A stretch of DNA of 64,000 nucleotides, taken from the NCBI RefSeq assembly GCF_013520985.1, contig NZ_JACDTY010000001.1:186001-250000 (forward strand). Reading direction: 5' to 3'. Source of the DNA: Mesorhizobium neociceri. Its GTDB lineage: Bacteria > Pseudomonadota > Alphaproteobacteria > Rhizobiales > Rhizobiaceae. Shown one piece after another: positions 62,890 through 64,000 of this stretch. The position numbers were made by a program, and so were the translations under genes. The notes below the pieces were generated by a model. That model saw only the letters and a list, made by a program, of their open reading frames with translations. It was not told the DNA's origin and searched no databases. Each line of letters opens with the position of its first letter. Within the stretch, counting starts at the first letter, position 1.

Positions 62890-63813
62890 ATGACCTACGC
62901 CGCGTCCGAAATACGATCCGCAGGCCGGCCGCGAAAGAAGCGGCTGACGCATGCCGCCATCGAGCCCTGGCTTTATCTCTCGCCGGCGATCGTTCTGCTG
63001 GTTGTGGTGCTGCTGGTGCCGTTGATCATCGGTATCAGCTATTCCTTCCGCAAATTCTCGGCCTTCAAATCCGAATATGTCGGCCTCGGCCAATATCAGG
63101 CGATGCTGACCGACCAGGTGCTGGGGCAGGCGCTGGTCAACACGCTGTGGTGGACGGTGGCCAGCCTGTTCTTCCAGTTCTTCCTTGGGCTCGGCCTGGC
63201 GCTGCTGCTCGACAAGCCGTTTATCGGACGCAAGTTCGTGCAGGCAGTTGTCTTCCTGCCCTGGGCGGTGCCGTCCTTCCTGTCGGGCCTGACCTGGGCA
63301 TGGCTGTTCAACCCGATCATCGGGCCTTTGCCGCACTGGCTCTTCGGGCTCGGGCTGAAGGCAGAACCGACCAATGTCTTGTCTGATCCCGCCACCGCGA
63401 TGTGGGGGCCGATCATCGCCAACATCTGGTTCGGCATTCCGTTCTTCGCCATCACGCTGCTCGCGGCATTGAAGTCGATCCCGTCGGAACTGCATGAGGC
63501 GGCGGCCATTGACGGCGCTTCGCCCTGGCAACGCTTCACCAAGGTGACGCTGCCCTTCCTGGCGCCGACCATCGTTATCACCGTCATGCTGCGCACGATC
63601 TGGATCGCCACCTTCGCTGATTTGATCTTCGTCATGACCGAAGGCGGGCCGGCGGGCTCGACCAGCACGGTGCCGGTCTACATCTATGTCAGCGCCTTCA
63701 AGTCTCTGGACAAGGGTTATGCCTCGGCGGTGGCGGTGCTGCTGCTGGTGCTGCTCATCGCATATGCGATCGCGCTGATCGCTATCCGCCGCTTGCTGGT
63801 GAGGCACGTCTGA
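62890..63813 (+). CDS. CUT1 ABC transporter permease (MalF type)
   Basis: 307-residue permease with six TM segments starting EPWLYLSPAIVLLVVVLLVP, and the EAA loop LHEAAAIDGASPWQRFTKVT. The GGAG is 14 nt upstream of the ATG, which is a little long. It shares its stop with the start of the next gene (TGATG). Confidence 0.9.
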   Translation: MTYAASEIRSAGRPRKKRLTHAAIEPWLYLSPAIVLLVVVLLVPLIIGISYSFRKFSAFKSEYVGLGQYQAMLTDQVLGQALVNTLWWTVASLFFQFFLGLGLALLLDKPFIGRKFVQAVVFLPWAVPSFLSGLTWAWLFNPIIGPLPHWLFGLGLKAEPTNVLSDPATAMWGPIIANIWFGIPFFAITLLAALKSIPSELHEAAAIDGASPWQRFTKVTLPFLAPTIVITVMLRTIWIATFADLIFVMTEGGPAGSTSTVPVYIYVSAFKSLDKGYASAVAVLLLVLLIAYAIALIAIRRLLVRHV

Positions 63814-64000
63814 TGATCGCCGGACGCTCCACCTCCTCGCGCATTTTCAGCGGTATCGGCCTCTACGCGGCGATTGCCGCCTACATGATCTTTGCGCTGT
63901 TCCCGATCTTCTGGACGCTGAAGATATCGGTGACGCCGGAGCGGCTGCTCTATTCCGAAGGCATCACTTTGTGGCCCTCGGAAACGACATTCCGCAACTT
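63813..64000 (+). CDS. CUT1 ABC transporter permease (MalG type), truncated by window end
   Basis: First 62 residues, starting MIAGRSTSSRIFSGIGLYAA. One TM segment is visible (AAIAAYMIFALFPIFWTLKI) followed by the short extracytoplasmic loop SVTPERLLYSEGITLWPS, typical of MalG-type permeases. The ATG overlaps the previous stop. The rest lies beyond the window. Confidence 0.88.
   Translation, partial: MIAGRSTSSRIFSGIGLYAAIAAYMIFALFPIFWTLKISVTPERLLYSEGITLWPSETTFRN

Overview
The window is high-GC DNA from an alphaproteobacterium that most resembles Rhizobiales (Mesorhizobium-like). The signs are many CUT1/CUT2 sugar ABC systems, FCD-type GntR and IclR regulators, a PmtA-like phospholipid methyltransferase, rhizobial-type intergenic mosaic repeats and an exopolysaccharide (EPS) cluster. 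This assignment is an inference from gene content. No rRNA, tRNA, CRISPR array, transposase or integrase was seen.

Layout. (1) 1-1082: 3' part of a DHA2-type MFS exporter. (2) 1114-15390: a sugar or sugar-acid catabolic region. An eight-gene minus-strand operon encodes a CUT1 transporter, an enolase-superfamily dehydratase, an L-rhamnose/L-fucose-type mutarotase, a Gfo/Idh/MocA dehydrogenase and a MaoC hydratase. It diverges from an IclR regulator and a lactonase-type amidohydrolase. A second minus-strand operon (MaoC, class III CoA-transferase, signal-less solute-binding-fold protein), an SDR and mannonate dehydratase uxuA follow. (3) 15393-24635: a 9.2-kb envelope-themed islet lying between an intact uxuA and a second copy of the last 131 bp of uxuA. 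It holds a methyltransferase, a DedA-like protein, a divergent two-component pair, a small secreted protein, a PmtA-like enzyme and a BamA paralogue. (4) 24651-32086: a solitary phnM-like gene, then a four-gene operon of unknown pathway (aldonolactone oxidase, PLP racemase/aldolase-like protein, aldehyde dehydrogenase, FAD dehydrogenase). (5) 32246-45794: an EPS cluster (acyltransferases, Wzy-like polymerase, GH5 glycanase, Wzz/GumC-like co-polymerase, Wzx flippase, GT4, GINT1-like transferase, FAD oxidoreductase, WecG/TagA transferase). (6) 46551-48406: a DyP peroxidase with a C-terminal encapsulation tag and its family-1 encapsulin shell. (7) 48446-57519: a D-galactonate/L-arabinose catabolic locus (dgoD, GntR regulator, araFGH-type transporter, SDR, IlvD-type aldonate dehydratase, DapA-type 2-keto-3-deoxy-aldonate dehydratase). 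(8) 57572-59314: a GlxA-type AraC regulator and an isonitrile-hydratase-like DJ-1 protein. (9) 59436-64000: a GntR regulator, a trans-sulfuration PLP enzyme and the start of a CUT1 transporter operon cut by the window end.

The most interesting points are the uxuA-bounded islet, 11-bp direct repeats shared by two promoters inside it that suggest a response-regulator regulon, the DyP-encapsulin nanocompartment, and several candidate operators beside GntR/IclR genes. Start codons were chosen by Shine-Dalgarno spacing and family N-termini; uncertain ones are flagged.
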